64,000 nucleotides of DNA, taken from assembly GCF_004795015.1 (NCBI RefSeq), contig NZ_SSBI01000003.1, positions 1 to 64,000 on the forward strand. The letters are read 5' to 3'. Each line of letters starts with the position of its first letter. Positions within the stretch are counted from its first letter, which is position 1. Made by a program: the position numbers and the translations under genes. Shown here in pieces: positions 7,368-15,986 of the stretch. The notes under the pieces are model-generated. The model was not told the origin of the DNA, searched no databases, and saw only the letters and a program-made list of their open reading frames with translations. The stretch comes from Streptomyces sp. A1277. Lineage in GTDB: Bacteria > Actinomycetota > Actinomycetes > Streptomycetales > Streptomycetaceae.

Positions 7368-9178
7368 CCACGCGGTCCGGACGGGAGGTCGCGGCCCCGG
7401 CCCAGCCGCGAGCGGTGCAGCCACTTGGGCAGGCCCGGAGCCTCCAGGAACCCTTCGGCGCGGCCCGCCGCGATGCCGATGCGCAGCAGGTCCGCGCTCT
7501 TTTCGAAGAGCAGGAACCGGGGCTCCCAGATCGGGCGGTACTTGGCGTTGGCGCGGTAGAGCGACTCGATCTGCCACCACCGCGAGAAGAAGCTGAGCAG
7601 CGACCGCCACATCCGCAGCACCGGCCCCGCGCCCAGCCGCGACCCCCGCTCGAAGACCGAGCGGAACATCGCGAAGTTCAGCGACACCTGCGTCACGCCG
7701 ATCTTCCCGGCCCGCTGCAGGAGTTCGATGACCATGAACTCCATCAGCCCGTTCTCGGCGTCCCGGTCACGCCGCATCAGGTCGAGCGAAAGGCCCTTGG
7801 GGCCCCACGGTACGAAGCTCAGCAGGGCCCGCAACTCGCCCCGGGCGCCGTCCTCGCCGGGCGAGGCGTCGCGGCACTCGAGCATCACGCACTGCCCGTC
7901 GGCCGGATCGCCGAGCCGGCCCAGCGCCATCGAGAATCCGCGTTCGGTGGCCCCGTCGCGCCAGTCGTCGGCCCGCCGCACCAGCTCCGCCATCTCGGCC
8001 TCCGGGATGTCGGCGTGTCGGCGCACCGTCACCTCGTAACCCGCCCGCTTCACCCGGTTGTACGCCTGGCGCACGGTCCGCATCGCCCGGCCCTCCAGGG
8101 TGAATTCGGCCGTCTCCACGATCGCCTCGTCGCCCAGCTCCAGGGCGTCGAGGCCGTGCCGGGCGTAGACCGTGCCTGCCTCCTCGCCCGCCCCCATCAC
8201 GGCCGGGATCCAGCCGTGTTCACGGGCCTCGGCCAGCCACGGCGTGATCGCCCCCGGCCAGGCTTCCGGGTCCCCGATCGGGTCGCCGGACGCCAGGGAG
8301 ACCCCGCCGACGACCCGGTAGGCGACGGCCGCCTTGCGGGTCGGCGACCAGACGGCGCTCTTCTCGCGGCGCAGCGCGAAGTAGCCGAGCGAGTCCCGTT
8401 CGCCGTGCTTGTCGAGCAGCGCCCGCAGCGCCGCCTCGTCCTCGGGGGTGATCGGGTCGACCGCGCGGCGGGAGCGGAAGGCCGCGTACACGACGGCGAT
8501 CAGCAGCAGCGTGGACAGGACGTTGATGGCGACGTTCACCCAGCCGGGCGCGGTGATGCCGGGGAACCGGTAGTCGCTGGCCGCGACGGACACCAGCCGC
8601 AGCGCGCCGTAGCCCCAGCGGTCCAGGAACGTCGAACGGTAGTCGTCGTGCGCGGTGTTGGTGACCGTGACCAGGCCGGCCGCGAGCAGCGAGGTGACCA
8701 GCAGCCCGCCGACCGCCACCAGCGCGGCCAGCTTCGGGTTGGACCGGTCGCCCTTCGCGTAGAACTCGCGCCGGCCGAGCAGCAGCGCCGCCACGAACAT
8801 GGCGGTCAGCGCCAGCGAGATCCAGTTCTGCGGGTACCGCCGGACCTCCGGGAACCCGATCACGGCGGCGCACAGCAGCAGCGTCAGGCCGCTCAGCACC
8901 AGGTTGACGATCCAGGCGGCCCGCTTTCGCCGCCGCATGGTGACGGCCAGGAAGAGCGCGACCACGCCCGAGGAGAAGCCCGCGGTGAGCAGGTACGGGG
9001 TGAAGTAGTCGTCCGTGTTGTGGCGGCGCAGATCCTGGCCGAAGGTGACCCAGACGGCGCTCAGGAAGTTGATGAAGGACACGACGCGCAGGTACCAGAT
9101 GGCCAGGGCCGCGCCGCGTCGTGAACGCCCGGTGCTGGGCTTGCGGACGGCACCCCGCTCGAACTCCTCGCCGACCAT
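7364..9178 (-). CDS. Membrane protein with C-terminal phosphatidylglycerol lysyltransferase-type domain (MprF/LysX-like, DUF2156)
   Basis: The 604-residue product has about six or seven N-terminal membrane helices (residues 20-240) and a soluble C-terminal domain of the DUF2156 type, a double GNAT-like fold. In MprF this fold transfers an aminoacyl group from tRNA to phosphatidylglycerol. Recognisable stretches are ALLDKHGERDSLGYFALR, VRQAYNRVKRAGYEV and LSLDLMRRDRDAENGLMEFM. No lysyl-tRNA synthetase domain is attached, unlike mycobacterial LysX, so the amino acid donor is not evident. I chose the ATG giving MVGEEF because GGGAGAGG lies five bases upstream. A start five codons earlier has no ribosome binding site. 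It is coupled by ATGA to the rhomboid-like gene. Confidence 0.85.
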   Translation of the reverse strand: MVGEEFERGAVRKPSTGRSRRGAALAIWYLRVVSFINFLSAVWVTFGQDLRRHNTDDYFTPYLLTAGFSSGVVALFLAVTMRRRKRAAWIVNLVLSGLTLLLCAAVIGFPEVRRYPQNWISLALTAMFVAALLLGRREFYAKGDRSNPKLAALVAVGGLLVTSLLAAGLVTVTNTAHDDYRSTFLDRWGYGALRLVSVAASDYRFPGITAPGWVNVAINVLSTLLLIAVVYAAFRSRRAVDPITPEDEAALRALLDKHGERDSLGYFALRREKSAVWSPTRKAAVAYRVVGGVSLASGDPIGDPEAWPGAITPWLAEAREHGWIPAVMGAGEEAGTVYARHGLDALELGDEAIVETAEFTLEGRAMRTVRQAYNRVKRAGYEVTVRRHADIPEAEMAELVRRADDWRDGATERGFSMALGRLGDPADGQCVMLECRDASPGEDGARGELRALLSFVPWGPKGLSLDLMRRDRDAENGLMEFMVIELLQRAGKIGVTQVSLNFAMFRSVFERGSRLGAGPVLRMWRSLLSFFSRWWQIESLYRANAKYRPIWEPRFLLFEKSADLLRIGIAAGRAEGFLEAPGLPKWLHRSRLGRGRDLPSGPRG

Positions 9179-9286
9179 CTGGACCTCTCCCATGAAAAGC
9201 GATCTTATGGGGCATCACGCTTCATGAGGGGCTGCTCCGCGGCCGGTGTCCGGCAGCCGCGGAGCAAGGCGGCGGCCTGCCCGCCG

Positions 9287-10375
9287 TCAGTCCTCCGCGT
9301 CGTCCTTCCCACCGTCCGTGCCGCCCTCTTCCGCCACCGGCTCGCGCTCGGGCAGCTCCGCCGCCAGCGCGGCAGCGGCCTGGACGAACGGCAGGGCGAG
9401 CAGCGCCCCGCACCCCTCACCGACGATGACGCCGTGGTCCAGCAGCGGGTTGAGCGCCATCCGGTCGAGCGCCTTCGCCTGCGCCGGTTCACCGCTCAGC
9501 TGGCCCGCCAGCCACCAGTCCGGCGCCCGGAACGCGGCCCGCTGGCCGACCAGCGCTGCGGCCGCGCCGACCACCCCGTCCAGGATCACCGGGAGCCGGC
9601 GCACCGCGCACTGCAGCAGGAAGCCGGTCATCGCGGCCAGGTCGGCGCCGCCCACCGCGGCCAGCAGCTCCAGCTGGTCGCCCAGCACCGGCCGGGCCCG
9701 CCGCAGCGAGTCGCGCACCGCCGCGCACTTGCGCATCCACGCCAGGTCGTCGATCCCCGCACCGCCGCGCCCGGTGACCACCGAGGCGTCCGTGCCGCAC
9801 AGCGCCGCGATCAGGGTGGCCGCGGCCGTCGTCCCGCCGACGCTCAGGTCGCCGAGCACCACCAGGTCGGTGCCCGAGTCGGCCTCCTCGTCGGCCACCG
9901 CGATCCCGAGCCGCACCGCCGCTTCGGCCTCCTCGGCCGTCAGCGCGTCCTCGACGTCGATCCGGCCGCTGCCGCGCCGCACCCGGGTCCGTACCACCGC
10001 TTCCGGCAGCAGCTCCGGATCGCAGTCGAGACCGGCGTCGACGATCCGCACCGGTACGGAGAACCGGCGGGCCAGCACCGCCAGCGGGGTCGCCCCGTCC
10101 AGCGTGGCCCGGACCAGCTCGTGGGCGGTGCCGGCGCTGCGCCCGGACACGTCCAGCTCCGCCACCCCGTGGTCACCGGCGAACAGCACCACGCGCGGCT
10201 GCTCGACGGTCCGCACCGGCACGGCCTGCTGGGCGGCCGAGAGCCACTCGCCCAGCTCGTCCAGGCGGCCGAGGGCACCCGGAGGCACGCTGAACCGCTC
10301 CCGGCGTTCCTCGGCGTCTCGCCGTACACCCCCGTCGGGGCGTTCGATCAGGTCGGAGAAGTCGTCCAGATTCAC
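9287..10375 (-). CDS. cobT: Nicotinate-nucleotide--dimethylbenzimidazole phosphoribosyltransferase
   Basis: CobT makes alpha-ribazole phosphate from dimethylbenzimidazole and nicotinate mononucleotide, activating the lower ligand of cobalamin. The 362-residue product has the family's VVLFAGDHGVAE segment, the glycine-rich VVLGDLSVGGTTAAA, GRGGAGIDD, and the C-terminal LDHGVIVGEGCGALLALPF. The C-terminus carries an acidic tail of about 15 residues (EEGGTDGGKDDAED). Length is typical. The GTG start begins VNLDDF. It lies 280 bp downstream of cobU on the same strand, so it may be co-transcribed or have a separate promoter in that gap. I looked for a cobalamin riboswitch there and saw none. Confidence 0.93.
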   Translation of the reverse strand: MNLDDFSDLIERPDGGVRRDAEERRERFSVPPGALGRLDELGEWLSAAQQAVPVRTVEQPRVVLFAGDHGVAELDVSGRSAGTAHELVRATLDGATPLAVLARRFSVPVRIVDAGLDCDPELLPEAVVRTRVRRGSGRIDVEDALTAEEAEAAVRLGIAVADEEADSGTDLVVLGDLSVGGTTAAATLIAALCGTDASVVTGRGGAGIDDLAWMRKCAAVRDSLRRARPVLGDQLELLAAVGGADLAAMTGFLLQCAVRRLPVILDGVVGAAAALVGQRAAFRAPDWWLAGQLSGEPAQAKALDRMALNPLLDHGVIVGEGCGALLALPFVQAAAALAAELPEREPVAEEGGTDGGKDDAED

Positions 10376-10517
10376 GGGGGTCTGCCTCGCGGGTCGATAC
10401 GTGGGGTGGGGCCGGGGAGCCCGGCGGCGGGCTCACTGCGGAACAGTACCCGCCGTGTTTTCCGGCCCCCGCCGATGCGCGGCCCCGGTCGCCCGGCACC
10501 GGCCGGGCGCGCCGCGT

Positions 10518-10549
10518 CGAGTCACACACCGCGGCGAGTCACACACCGC
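10518..10549. repeat. 17-bp tandem duplication in cobU-cobT gap
   Basis: CGAGTCACACACCGC occurs twice, offset by 17 bp, in the 280-bp gap between cobU and cobT. The rest of the gap is very GC-rich low-complexity sequence with no gene that I can support. Confidence 0.6.
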
Positions 10550-10655
10550 CGCGCCCCGCGCCGCCGCGCACTCGCGCCCCCGCGCACGCGCGGTCGGGTC
10601 GGCACCGCACCGAGAGCGAGGAGCCGGTCGAGTCCGCGCCCCCGCGCCCCCGCGG

Positions 10656-11858
10656 TCAGCCGCGCAGGGGCAGCACCTGCCCGGCCACCACCAGCAGCAC
10701 CTGCTCGCACTCCTCGGCCACCGCCGCGTTCAGCCGCCCCAGTTCGTCCCGGAACCGCCGCCCGGCCGCCGTCGCCGGAACCACCCCGGAGCCGGTCTCG
10801 TTGGTCACCAGGACGACGGTGCGCCGCGTCCCGCGCACCGCGGCGACCAGCTCGGCGGTCCTGGCCCGCAGCGCCCGCTCGCCGCCCCGCGCCCACGCCG
10901 CGTCGTCCCAGGCGTCCACCCGGTCCATCGCGTCCGTCAGCCAGAGCGACAGGCAGTCGATCAGCAGCGGCGGCCCGTCCGAGGACAGCAGCTCCGCCAC
11001 CTCGCACGTCTCCTCGGTGCGCCAGGCCGCCGGCCGGCGCTCCCGGTGCAGCCCGACCCGGGCCGCCCACTCCGCGTCCCCGTCCCGGCGGCCGCCCGTC
11101 GCCACGTACACGACCTCGGGGTACGTCTCCAGGCGCCGTTCGGCCTCGACCGACTTCCCGGAGCGGGCGCCGCCGGTGACCAGCGTGCGCCGGGACACGG
11201 CGGGCGGGGTGCGGTAGCCGCCGACGGCCAGCGTCGTACCGTCCGGCACGGCCCGCGCCCCGGCCGCGGCGAGCCGGCGCTCCAGCTCGGGCCCCGGCGG
11301 CGCGTCGTGGTCCAGGTGGACGGCGATCAGCTCGGTGCCCGGCCCGATCGCCTCGACGGCCCGCAGCCGCGCCACCGCGTCGGGCCGCCCCACGACGTCC
11401 CCGGCCACCAGGTCGTACGGCTGCGCGACCGGCTCGGCGAGGCCGGCCGGTGCGCCGCCGGGCGGCAGGTAGAGCAGGCGGGCGCCCTCCGGCGAGGTCA
11501 CCTCGTACCCCGTGCCCGGCGCGTCCATCGGCACGGCCCGCACCCGGTGCCCGCTGATCAGCGTGAGCACCCGCCCGTCCGGCACCCGGCCCGCCGGAGG
11601 CAGCCCGGCGGGCAGTTCGACGGCGGGCCCGTCGTGCGGATGGGTCAGGAGCACCTGGCGTACGCCGGTGAGCGAGTGTCCCGCGCGGGCGGCGGCGAAC
11701 ACCGCCCCGGGTGTGAGGTCGAGCAGCAGCGCGTCGTCCACCAGGAGGGCGGTCGCGGCCCGGCTGCCGGCGGAGCGGGCGGTGGCGCACGCGGCGCAGG
11801 GGCAGTCGGGCCGCGGCAGCCCGTCGGGGGCTCCGGTGCCGAGCAGAGTCAGTTCCAC
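10656..11858 (-). CDS. cobU: Adenosylcobinamide kinase/guanylyltransferase with N-terminal PhnP-like metallo-beta-lactamase domain
   Basis: The C-terminal part (from about residue 230) is CobU, which phosphorylates adenosylcobinamide and then makes adenosylcobinamide-GDP. It has the P-loop TGGARSGKS, the following YVATGGRRDGDAEW segment and VTNETGSGVVP. The N-terminal 225 residues resemble the PhnP/MBL fold. They start VELTLLGTGAPDG, then DCPCAAC, a Cys cluster that in PhnP binds structural zinc. Then comes THPHDGP, where the family has HxHxDH. The last Asp-His of that motif is replaced by Gly-Pro, so hydrolase activity is doubtful. The GTG start has GGGAGG nine bases upstream. CobU alone is about 180 residues; this 400-residue form is a fusion. 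Confidence 0.9.
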   Translation of the reverse strand: MELTLLGTGAPDGLPRPDCPCAACATARSAGSRAATALLVDDALLLDLTPGAVFAAARAGHSLTGVRQVLLTHPHDGPAVELPAGLPPAGRVPDGRVLTLISGHRVRAVPMDAPGTGYEVTSPEGARLLYLPPGGAPAGLAEPVAQPYDLVAGDVVGRPDAVARLRAVEAIGPGTELIAVHLDHDAPPGPELERRLAAAGARAVPDGTTLAVGGYRTPPAVSRRTLVTGGARSGKSVEAERRLETYPEVVYVATGGRRDGDAEWAARVGLHRERRPAAWRTEETCEVAELLSSDGPPLLIDCLSLWLTDAMDRVDAWDDAAWARGGERALRARTAELVAAVRGTRRTVVLVTNETGSGVVPATAAGRRFRDELGRLNAAVAEECEQVLLVVAGQVLPLRG

Positions 11859-11986
11859 GCTCCGAATCCTCCCGCGTGCGCGCGGGAGGTGCGCGACGTG
11901 GGGTGCGCCGGGTGCGGCCGTACCCCTCCCGCCCCGGTCCGGAGCCATTAGGCTGCGGACCGTAACAAGTGACCCAGGAGGCGGAC

Positions 11987-12199
11987 ATGGCGTGGACGTG
12001 GCGGTTCGAGAAGTCCGACGGTACGGAGACGGAGCCGGCCCTGCAGCCGGAGGAGTTCACGACGCAGGGTGACGCGGAGTCCTGGATCGGTGAGTACTGG
12101 AAGGAACTCCTGGACGGCGGGGCGGACCAGGTGACGCTGTTCAAGGACGGGACGAAGATCTACGGCCCGATGAGCCTCCAGGCCGACGCGGCAGGCTGA
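11987..12199 (+). CDS. Small conserved acidic protein, function unknown
   Basis: The 70-residue product (MAWTWRFEKSDGTE...) is acidic and soluble, with five tryptophans, and has no motif I can link to a function. A strong AGGAGG lies five bases before the ATG. A TAGGCT hexamer further upstream (11949-11954) could be its -10 box. It is divergent from cobU and convergent with the HtrA-like gene, with a strong hairpin between the latter two. Confidence 0.8.
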   Translation: MAWTWRFEKSDGTETEPALQPEEFTTQGDAESWIGEYWKELLDGGADQVTLFKDGTKIYGPMSLQADAAG

Positions 12200-12205
12200 C
12201 GGGAC

Positions 12206-12259
12206 GCGGCGACGGCCGCCGGGTGAGCCCCCGCGGGCCCGCCCGGCGGCCGTCGCCGC
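12206..12259. terminator. Bidirectional hairpin terminator
   Basis: A perfect 18-bp inverted repeat (GCGGCGACGGCCGCCGGG and its complement) with an 18-base loop lies between two convergent genes, 7 and 11 bp from their stops. Confidence 0.85.
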
Positions 12260-12269
12260 TTCGTCTCCC

Positions 12270-13361
12270 TCAGATCTCGCCGAGCGTGACCCCGGCCGTC
12301 TTCCGCGCCTCGCCGCGCATGTAGGTCACGGTCACCTTCTCGCCCGGCTTGTTCCCGGCCAGGGCCTCCGAGAGCGAGGTGATCGTGGTGACGGGCGCGT
12401 CGTCGACCTTGGTGATGATGTCGCCGGACCGCAGTCCCGCCTCGGCGGCCGCGCCGCCCTTCTTCACGCTGACGATCGCGACGCCCGCGGGCTGGTAGCT
12501 GTCGTTGACGACGGTGCGGCCCGTGATGTCCAGGGCCGCCCGGCCCGAGTCGGTGACCTTGCCGTTCTTGATGATCTGGTCCGCGACCGTCCGCACCATC
12601 GAGGCCGGGATGGCGAAGCCGATCCCGGGCGCGGCGCTGTCGCCCATCTGCGGGTCGGAGGCGGCGAGCGTCGGGATGCCGATGACCTGGCTGTTCAGGT
12701 TGACGAGGGCGCCGCCGCTGTTGCCCGGGTTGATCGCCGCCGACGTCTGGACCATGTTGGCGATGGTCGCGCCGGTGCCGCCGCCCGAGCTGCTCTCGCT
12801 CACGGTCCGGCCGAGCGCCGAGACGATGCCCTGGGTGACGCTGCTGGACAGGCCGAGCGGCGAGCCCATCGCCAGCACGATCTGTCCCACCGCGACCTTC
12901 TCCGAGTCGCCGAACTTGGCGGCCCGCAGCCCGTCGGGCACGTTGTCGAGCTTGATGACGGCGAGGTCCTGCTCGGGATAGGCGGCGACCAGCGACGCCT
13001 TGAGCACCTTCTCGCCGGTGGCCACCGTGACCTTGAAGGACTTCTCGTCGCCGACGACGTGGGCGTTGGTGACGATGTGGCCCTTGGTGTCGTAGACGAC
13101 GCCGGAGCCGAGGCTGTTTGAGGCGTCGATCTGCACGACGGAGGGCAGCACGTCGTTGATGACGGACTGGTACTCGCTCTGCAGGTCACCGGAGGCCCTG
13201 GAGGCCGAGCCCGGCTGGGCCGATCCGGACTTCGTCGCGTCGGGCTTCGCGGCGGCGGCGTTCGAGCCGGAACAGCCGCTTGCCAGCGCGATCGCGCAGA
13301 CGCCGGCGGACAGGGGCAGCAGCAGCCGGCGCACACGGCGGCGGGAGTGAAGGGCATCCAT
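12270..13361 (-). CDS. HtrA/DegP-like trypsin-fold serine protease lipoprotein with PDZ domain
   Basis: A surface-anchored protease probably involved in removing damaged envelope proteins. The 363-residue product has an N-terminal lipoprotein signal ending ALASGC (Cys30) and a trypsin-like domain with catalytic His101 (VTNAHVV), Asp132 (EQDLAVI) and Ser215 (NPGNSGG). A PDZ domain covers about residues 270-363 and includes GLRSGDIITKVDD. All three catalytic residues are present, so it should be active. The ATG lacks a strong ribosome binding site. It ends at a bidirectional terminator. A short 18-bp tandem repeat lies upstream, in the gap to the methyltransferase. Confidence 0.93.
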   Translation of the reverse strand: MDALHSRRRVRRLLLPLSAGVCAIALASGCSGSNAAAAKPDATKSGSAQPGSASRASGDLQSEYQSVINDVLPSVVQIDASNSLGSGVVYDTKGHIVTNAHVVGDEKSFKVTVATGEKVLKASLVAAYPEQDLAVIKLDNVPDGLRAAKFGDSEKVAVGQIVLAMGSPLGLSSSVTQGIVSALGRTVSESSSGGGTGATIANMVQTSAAINPGNSGGALVNLNSQVIGIPTLAASDPQMGDSAAPGIGFAIPASMVRTVADQIIKNGKVTDSGRAALDITGRTVVNDSYQPAGVAIVSVKKGGAAAEAGLRSGDIITKVDDAPVTTITSLSEALAGNKPGEKVTVTYMRGEARKTAGVTLGEI

Positions 13362-13433
13362 GTCCGGATTATTACTTTTGACCCCATGGGTGGCCTGTTG
13401 AGCGCATCCACCGGGGCACCGCCCGAGGCCCGT

Positions 13434-13487
13434 CCCGGACGGGAGGCCCGTCCCGGACGGGAGGCTCTACCCGGACGGGAGGTTCTA
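13434..13487. repeat. 18-bp tandem repeat, three copies plus a partial one
   Basis: The unit CCCGGACGGGAGG followed by five variable bases (CCCGT, CTCTA, TTCTA) occurs three times in a row, with a partial copy just before. The last unit supplies the TAG stop codon of the methyltransferase gene. Each unit is itself partly self-complementary (CCCGGACGGG), so the array could fold into small hairpins and end transcription. Confidence 0.75.
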
Positions 13488-14297
13488 CCCCCGCACCCCG
13501 CACAGGTGCAGCAGCGCGGCCACCCCGCGGTAGGGGTCCGTCCGCCCCGCCCGGTCCTCCGCCGCGAGCACCCGCTCAAGCTCGGCCGCGGGCGGCAGCT
13601 CGACGTCGTTGCTCACGTTGTCCGTGAAGATCCGCACCCCGTACCAGGCGTGCAGCGGCGCCGCGATCGAGGCGAGCGTCGCCGTGAGGGCGTCGAGCCG
13701 GTCCGCACGCACGGACAGCCCGAGGCGGTTGGTGTACCGGTCGCTGTCGAACGCCGCCAGCGCCCCGTCCCAGTCGCCCGCCGTCCCGGGCCGCATCGCC
13801 AGCGCGTCCGCGTTCCGCACGAGCAGGGACAGCAGCCCGCCCGGTGCCAGCATCCGGGCCAGGCCGGCGACCATGGCGTCCGGCTCCTGCACGTACATCA
13901 GGACGCCGTGGCAGAGCACCACGTCGAAGCTGCCGGGCAGAAAGTGCACCCCGGTGTCCTGGCCGTTGCCCTCGATGAGGCGGACCCGCTCGCGGATGCC
14001 CGCGGGCTCGCCGCCCAGCGCCTCACGGGCGATCCGCAGCATCTCCGCGTCGGACTCGAGACCGGTCACCGTGTGGCCGGCCCGGGCGAGGCGCAGGGCC
14101 TGGGTGCCCTGGCCCATGCCGACGTCCAGGATGCGCAGCCGCTGCCCCACCGGGAAACGGGCGGCTATCTGCTCGTCCAGCTGCCGGGCGACCAGCTCCT
14201 GGCGCACGGTGTTGCGCAGGCCCGAGAGCCCCTTCGTCCATGCCGACGAGGCCCCGGCGAAACCGGAGACCGCACCGGCCGGCCGGTCGGCGGACAC
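13485..14297 (-). CDS. SAM-dependent class I methyltransferase
   Basis: The 270-residue product has a Rossmann-type methyltransferase core: motif I ILDVGMGQGTQALRLA (SAM glycine loop), an acidic residue at the end of strand 2 in VTGLESD, motif II VRLIEGNGQD, and FDVVLCHGVLMYV. The overall pattern resembles the CmoM/SmtA group, whose CmoM member methylates a modified tRNA wobble base in E. coli, but the substrate here is not assured. The GTG start is uncertain because no clear ribosome binding site is seen and the frame stays open for some codons upstream. It follows the DUF3043 gene closely on the same strand, so they may form an operon. The stop lies inside a tandem repeat. Confidence 0.85.
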   Translation of the reverse strand: MSADRPAGAVSGFAGASSAWTKGLSGLRNTVRQELVARQLDEQIAARFPVGQRLRILDVGMGQGTQALRLARAGHTVTGLESDAEMLRIAREALGGEPAGIRERVRLIEGNGQDTGVHFLPGSFDVVLCHGVLMYVQEPDAMVAGLARMLAPGGLLSLLVRNADALAMRPGTAGDWDGALAAFDSDRYTNRLGLSVRADRLDALTATLASIAAPLHAWYGVRIFTDNVSNDVELPPAAELERVLAAEDRAGRTDPYRGVAALLHLCGVRG

Positions 14298-14326
14298 GCC
14301 GTCGACCGAGCCGGAGAAGTCCGTAC

Positions 14327-14926
14327 TCAGGGCCGCTCTCCGCGCTTGGCCTGCGGCTTCGGCAGGCGAAGCCGGCGCATCTGCAGCGTCCGCATCAGTC
14401 CGTAGGCGACCGCGCCGCGCTTCGGGGTGTCCGGGAAGCGCGTGTTCAGCTGCTTGCGCAGCCGGAACGCGAGCCCGATCGAGTCGAGCACGATCAGCAC
14501 GATCACGATGAGCCAGAGCAGCAGCGAGATGTTCTGGATGCCCTGCACCTGGACCACGCTGAGGATCAGGATGATCACGGCGAGCGGCAGGAAGAACTCC
14601 GCGATGCAGAAGCGCGAGTCCACGAAGTCGCGGACGAAGCGGCGCACCGGCCCCTTGTCGCGCGCCGGCAGATAGCGCTCGTCACCATTGGCGAGCGCCT
14701 CCCGCTGCTTGGCCATGTCCACGCGCCGCGCTTCGCGCTGGCGCTTCATGGCCTCCTTGCGGTCGAGCGGCGCGCCACTGGAGGCACGACGGCGCTGCGA
14801 CTGGGCCTCGCTGCGCTTGGGGGTGGGGCGACCCTTGGGTGCCTGCGGGTCGCGGGACGTCTTGGAGAGGTCCGCCGTCACCTTGTCGGTGGGGGCCTTC
14901 TCTTCCTTGGAGCGGCTACGGAACAC
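14327..14926 (-). CDS. DUF3043 membrane protein
   Basis: An actinobacterial DUF3043-type protein of unknown function. The 199-residue product has a charged, basic N-terminal half (KGRPTPKRSEAQSQRRR, then DRKEAMKRQREARR). Two adjacent membrane helices follow at about residues 120-160 (FFLPLAVIILILSVVQV and SLLLWLIVIVLIVLDSIGL), then a basic C-terminus. I chose the GTG giving VFRSRSKEEKAP because the family starts like this. Upstream sequence in the same frame has no membrane or signal features. It is divergent from pspA across 262 bp and may share control with that stress gene. Confidence 0.85.
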   Translation of the reverse strand: MFRSRSKEEKAPTDKVTADLSKTSRDPQAPKGRPTPKRSEAQSQRRRASSGAPLDRKEAMKRQREARRVDMAKQREALANGDERYLPARDKGPVRRFVRDFVDSRFCIAEFFLPLAVIILILSVVQVQGIQNISLLLWLIVIVLIVLDSIGLAFRLRKQLNTRFPDTPKRGAVAYGLMRTLQMRRLRLPKPQAKRGERP

Positions 14927-15188
14927 AAGGCCCAAGGGTACGGGGTCGATCGCGGGTACCCGCAGGCCGGCCGGGAACGATCCGGCAACGGCCTGCGTCC
15001 TTGCCGGTGTATGAGCGGACGATACGGGCGTCACCTACTCCCTGGGCCGGAGCGTGCCGAGGGCGCAGTCGTCCTTGGGGAGGACCCCATCCACGCTCGA
15101 ACAGTGCGGTAATAGAGGCAGGGCCCGTACTGTGGGTTCTGTTGGAGTGCTGGAGCCCAGTTGAGTCAGAAGGGGGCGCGCGAAGCCC

Positions 15189-15977
15189 ATGAGCGGTGTC
15201 ATGAAGCGTATGGGGATGATCTTCCGCGCGAAGGCAAACAAGGCCCTTGACCGGGCCGAGGATCCGCGCGAGACCCTCGATTACTCGTACCAGAAGCAGC
15301 TGGAGCTGCTTCAGAAGGTGCGCCGCGGCGTCGCCGATGTGGCGACCTCGCGCAAGCGGCTGGAGCTGCAGCTGAACCAGCTGCAGGGCCAGTCCTCGAA
15401 GCTGGAGGACCAGGGCCGCAAGGCACTCGCGCTCGGCCGCGAGGACCTGGCGCGCGAGGCGCTGTCGCGCCGCGCCGCCCTCCAGCAGCAGGTCACCGAC
15501 CTGGAGACGCAGCACACCACGCTGCAGGGCGAGGAGGAGAAGCTCACTCTCGCGGCCCAGCGGCTGCAGGCCAAGGTGGACGCCTTCCGGACGAAGAAGG
15601 AGACCATCAAGGCCACCTACACGGCGGCCCAGGCGCAGACCCGGATCGGGGAGGCGTTCTCCGGCATCTCCGAGGAGATGGGCGACGTCGGCCTGGCCAT
15701 TCAGCGGGCCGAGGACAAGACCCAGCAGCTGCAGGCGCGCGCGGGCGCGATCGACGAGCTGCTCGCCTCCGGCGCCCTGGACGACCCGAGCGGCACGGCG
15801 AAGGACGACATCGCCGCCGAGCTGGACCGGATCTCCGGTGGTACGGATGTGGAGCTGGAGCTTCAGCGCATGAAGGCCGAACTGGCCGGCGGCTCCTCCT
15901 CGCAGCAGGCGATCGAGGGCGGCCCGCAGGACGCCCAGCAGCAGTCCGGCCAGTCGCACAAGTTCGACAAGAATTAA
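15189..15977 (+). CDS. pspA: PspA/IM30 (Vipp1) family phage-shock/envelope stress protein
   Basis: PspA-type proteins coat damaged inner membranes and form ESCRT-III-like assemblies. The 262-residue product begins with the amphipathic helix region MKRMGMIFRAKANKALDRAEDPRE and continues as long coiled coils rich in Gln, Lys and Glu (LELQLNQLQGQSSKLEDQ, TLQGEEEKLTLAAQRLQ). It ends in a Gly/Gln-rich tail. The length is slightly above that of the E. coli protein because of the tail. A GAAGGGGG ribosome binding site lies about 10 bases upstream. The PspAA gene follows after 9 bp, then a two-component system, all on the same strand. Confidence 0.95.
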   Translation: MSGVMKRMGMIFRAKANKALDRAEDPRETLDYSYQKQLELLQKVRRGVADVATSRKRLELQLNQLQGQSSKLEDQGRKALALGREDLAREALSRRAALQQQVTDLETQHTTLQGEEEKLTLAAQRLQAKVDAFRTKKETIKATYTAAQAQTRIGEAFSGISEEMGDVGLAIQRAEDKTQQLQARAGAIDELLASGALDDPSGTAKDDIAAELDRISGGTDVELELQRMKAELAGGSSSQQAIEGGPQDAQQQSGQSHKFDKN

Positions 15978-15986
15978 GGCGGCGTC

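Noticed and set aside
10376..10655. Possible cobalamin riboswitch before cobT or cobU
   Set aside because: I looked for the B12-box and the rest of the aptamer core in this gap and upstream of cobU and cobS, and saw neither. Only a short tandem repeat and GC-rich filler are present.
9246..11951. A 901-codon plus-strand open frame opposite cobT and cobU
   Set aside because: The translation is Arg/Ala/Pro-rich with no motif, while the minus strand encodes two clear cobalamin enzymes. Long antisense frames are expected at this G+C.
13434..13487. Tandem 18-bp units as a CRISPR array
   Set aside because: Units are adjacent with no spacers, only three copies exist and no cas gene is nearby.
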